Assembly (NCBI GenBank): GCA_012838305.1
Contig: DUPN01000101.1
Location: 1 to 48,023 of the forward strand
DNA: 48,023 nt
Direction of reading: 5' to 3'
From: Bacillota bacterium
Lineage (GTDB): Bacteria > Bacillota > Limnochordia > Darwinibacteriales > Darwinibacteriaceae
This document shows positions 47,419 to 48,023 of the stretch, one piece after another; the stretch's first letter is position 1; every line of letters begins with the position of its first letter. The position numbers and the translations under genes were made by a program. A model generated the notes under the pieces. It was given only the letters and a program-made list of their open reading frames with translations. It did no database searches and was not told the DNA's origin.

Positions 47419-48023
47419 GTCGAAAGGAAAACGGTATGAGCTGATCTGTGTGATCGTGAACTTTGGTTTGGGAAGCAAAACACTGAGTGTGGCCAGAAAG
47501 AATGGTGTATCAGGGGGCACAATCATGTTGGGGCGAGGCACGGTGGAGAACCGTTGGCTGAGGCTCCTCGAGTTGACCGATATTCGCAAAGAGATCGTGT
47601 TAATGGTGAGCGAAGAGTCCATCACGCATGCAGCCCTTGAAGCCATCGATCACAAGCTCAGTCTCAGTAAACCTAACCATGGTATTGCTTTTACCATGCC
47701 CCTCGCAGCAGTCATGGGCATGGCGGGCGAGGAATCTACGTTGAATGTCCAAGATGGAGGTAAGTTTAGCATGTATAGGGCGATTTTTGTGGTAGTGGAT
47801 AAGGGCAAAGCAGAAAATGTGATGGATATTGCGAGGGAAGCTGGGGCCAGGGGAGGAACGATCATCAACGCTCGGGGCTCAGGGATTCATGAAACGGCAA
47901 CCTTTCTGAATATGGAGATCGAACCGGAGAAAGAAATCGTATTGATGCTTACTCTCACGTCCATGACCGACGATATCGTCGCGGCCATAAGGGATAACCT
48001 AAGAATCGACGAGCCGGGTCAAG
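47405..48023 (+). CDS. Tandem P-II-like regulatory protein, 3' end outside the window
   Basis: At least 206 residues without a stop. It starts at ATG 47405 (or the adjoining in-frame GTG 47402), ten bases after AAGGAG and inside the DUF1538 3' end. Two similar ferredoxin-like modules are visible. YELICVIVNFGLGSKTLSVA with GVSGGTIMLGRGT (about residues 34-46) matches YRAIFVVVDKGKAENVMDIA with GARGGTIINARGSG (about 147-160). The ATP-loop of classical P-II (GxGxQ) is replaced by GGTI..RG. P-II proteins sense nucleotides or small ligands and bind membrane transporters. By position this one should regulate DUF1538. Confidence 0.85.
   Translation, partial: MHNPKSKGKRYELICVIVNFGLGSKTLSVARKNGVSGGTIMLGRGTVENRWLRLLELTDIRKEIVLMVSEESITHAALEAIDHKLSLSKPNHGIAFTMPLAAVMGMAGEESTLNVQDGGKFSMYRAIFVVVDKGKAENVMDIAREAGARGGTIINARGSGIHETATFLNMEIEPEKEIVLMLTLTSMTDDIVAAIRDNLRIDEPGQ

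Noticed and set aside
1-48023. CRISPR arrays, insertion sequences, rRNA genes
   Set aside because: Reading through the gaps I found no regularly spaced repeats, transposase, terminal inverted repeats or rRNA signatures.

Overview
The window looks like a chromosome segment from an endospore-forming Firmicute. A Clostridia- or Limnochordia-like lineage is my guess, not a demonstrated assignment. Sporulation and germination genes are scattered through it: spoVS, spoVAF, ytfJ/gerW, spoIIP, YIEGIA with its small partner, and spoIVA. They sit among Gram-positive housekeeping genes (recA-recX-rny-ymdB, scpAB, rluB, cmk-plsC-ispH/S1, der-plsY). Strong AGGAGG-type ribosome sites, short or overlapping gene junctions and U-tailed hairpin terminators are the rule. 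I see no insertion sequence, prophage, integrase, CRISPR array, rRNA or replication origin.

Layout. 1-0.6 kb: a minus-strand lipoprotein cut by the window edge. 0.7-6.7 kb: cinA, a membrane metallophosphoesterase, recA with a LexA-like site, recX, rny. 6.8-10.1 kb: an orphan gene, ymdB, spoVS, a dipeptidase, dodecin and a small membrane protein. 10.2-14.6 kb: spoVAF followed immediately by three genes related to 2-hydroxyacyl-CoA dehydratase and its ATP-dependent activase; the first of these lacks any canonical start codon. 14.7-17.6 kb: M50 protease, scpA, scpB, ytfI, ytfJ. 17.6-23.4 kb: rluB, HI0933-type flavoprotein, cmk, plsC, and an IspH-ribosomal S1 fusion. 23.4-29.9 kb: DUF1614, spoIIP, YIEGIA, its 59-aa partner, der, plsY, spoIVA. 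29.9-37.8 kb: aspartokinase with an internal start, tRNA-Pro(GGG), a secreted repeat protein, an EF-G-like GTPase, a four-helix membrane protein, an L,D-transpeptidase and a MATE exporter. 37.8-39.4 kb: a T-box leader with an Asn (AAC) specifier and two successive T-box/terminator modules, controlling an archaeal-type AspRS.

39.4-45.7 kb is a less conserved accessory stretch: DUF554, a serine hydrolase, a divergent ATP-grasp/GNAT pair, PhzF, small open frames, and two genes that appear to have lost internal segments. The window ends (45.9-48.0 kb) with a duplicated DUF1538 membrane protein whose stop overlaps the start of a protein with two P-II-like domains, cut by the window end.

How the parts fit. 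The core supports DNA repair (CinA/RecA/RecX), RNA turnover (RNase Y), chromosome condensation (ScpAB), phospholipid and isoprenoid synthesis, ribosome maturation and the sporulation programme. The AspRS-T-box pair points to indirect tRNA-dependent asparagine supply: an enzyme with non-discriminating features under control of uncharged tRNA-Asn. The best candidates for poorly described biology are the one-specifier, two-terminator T-box, the spoVAF-linked activase cluster with its ATC start, the DUF1538/P-II membrane-sensor pair, and the start-codon hairpin between scpB and ytfI. Every assignment rests on reading the sequence and remembered family features; no database search was run.
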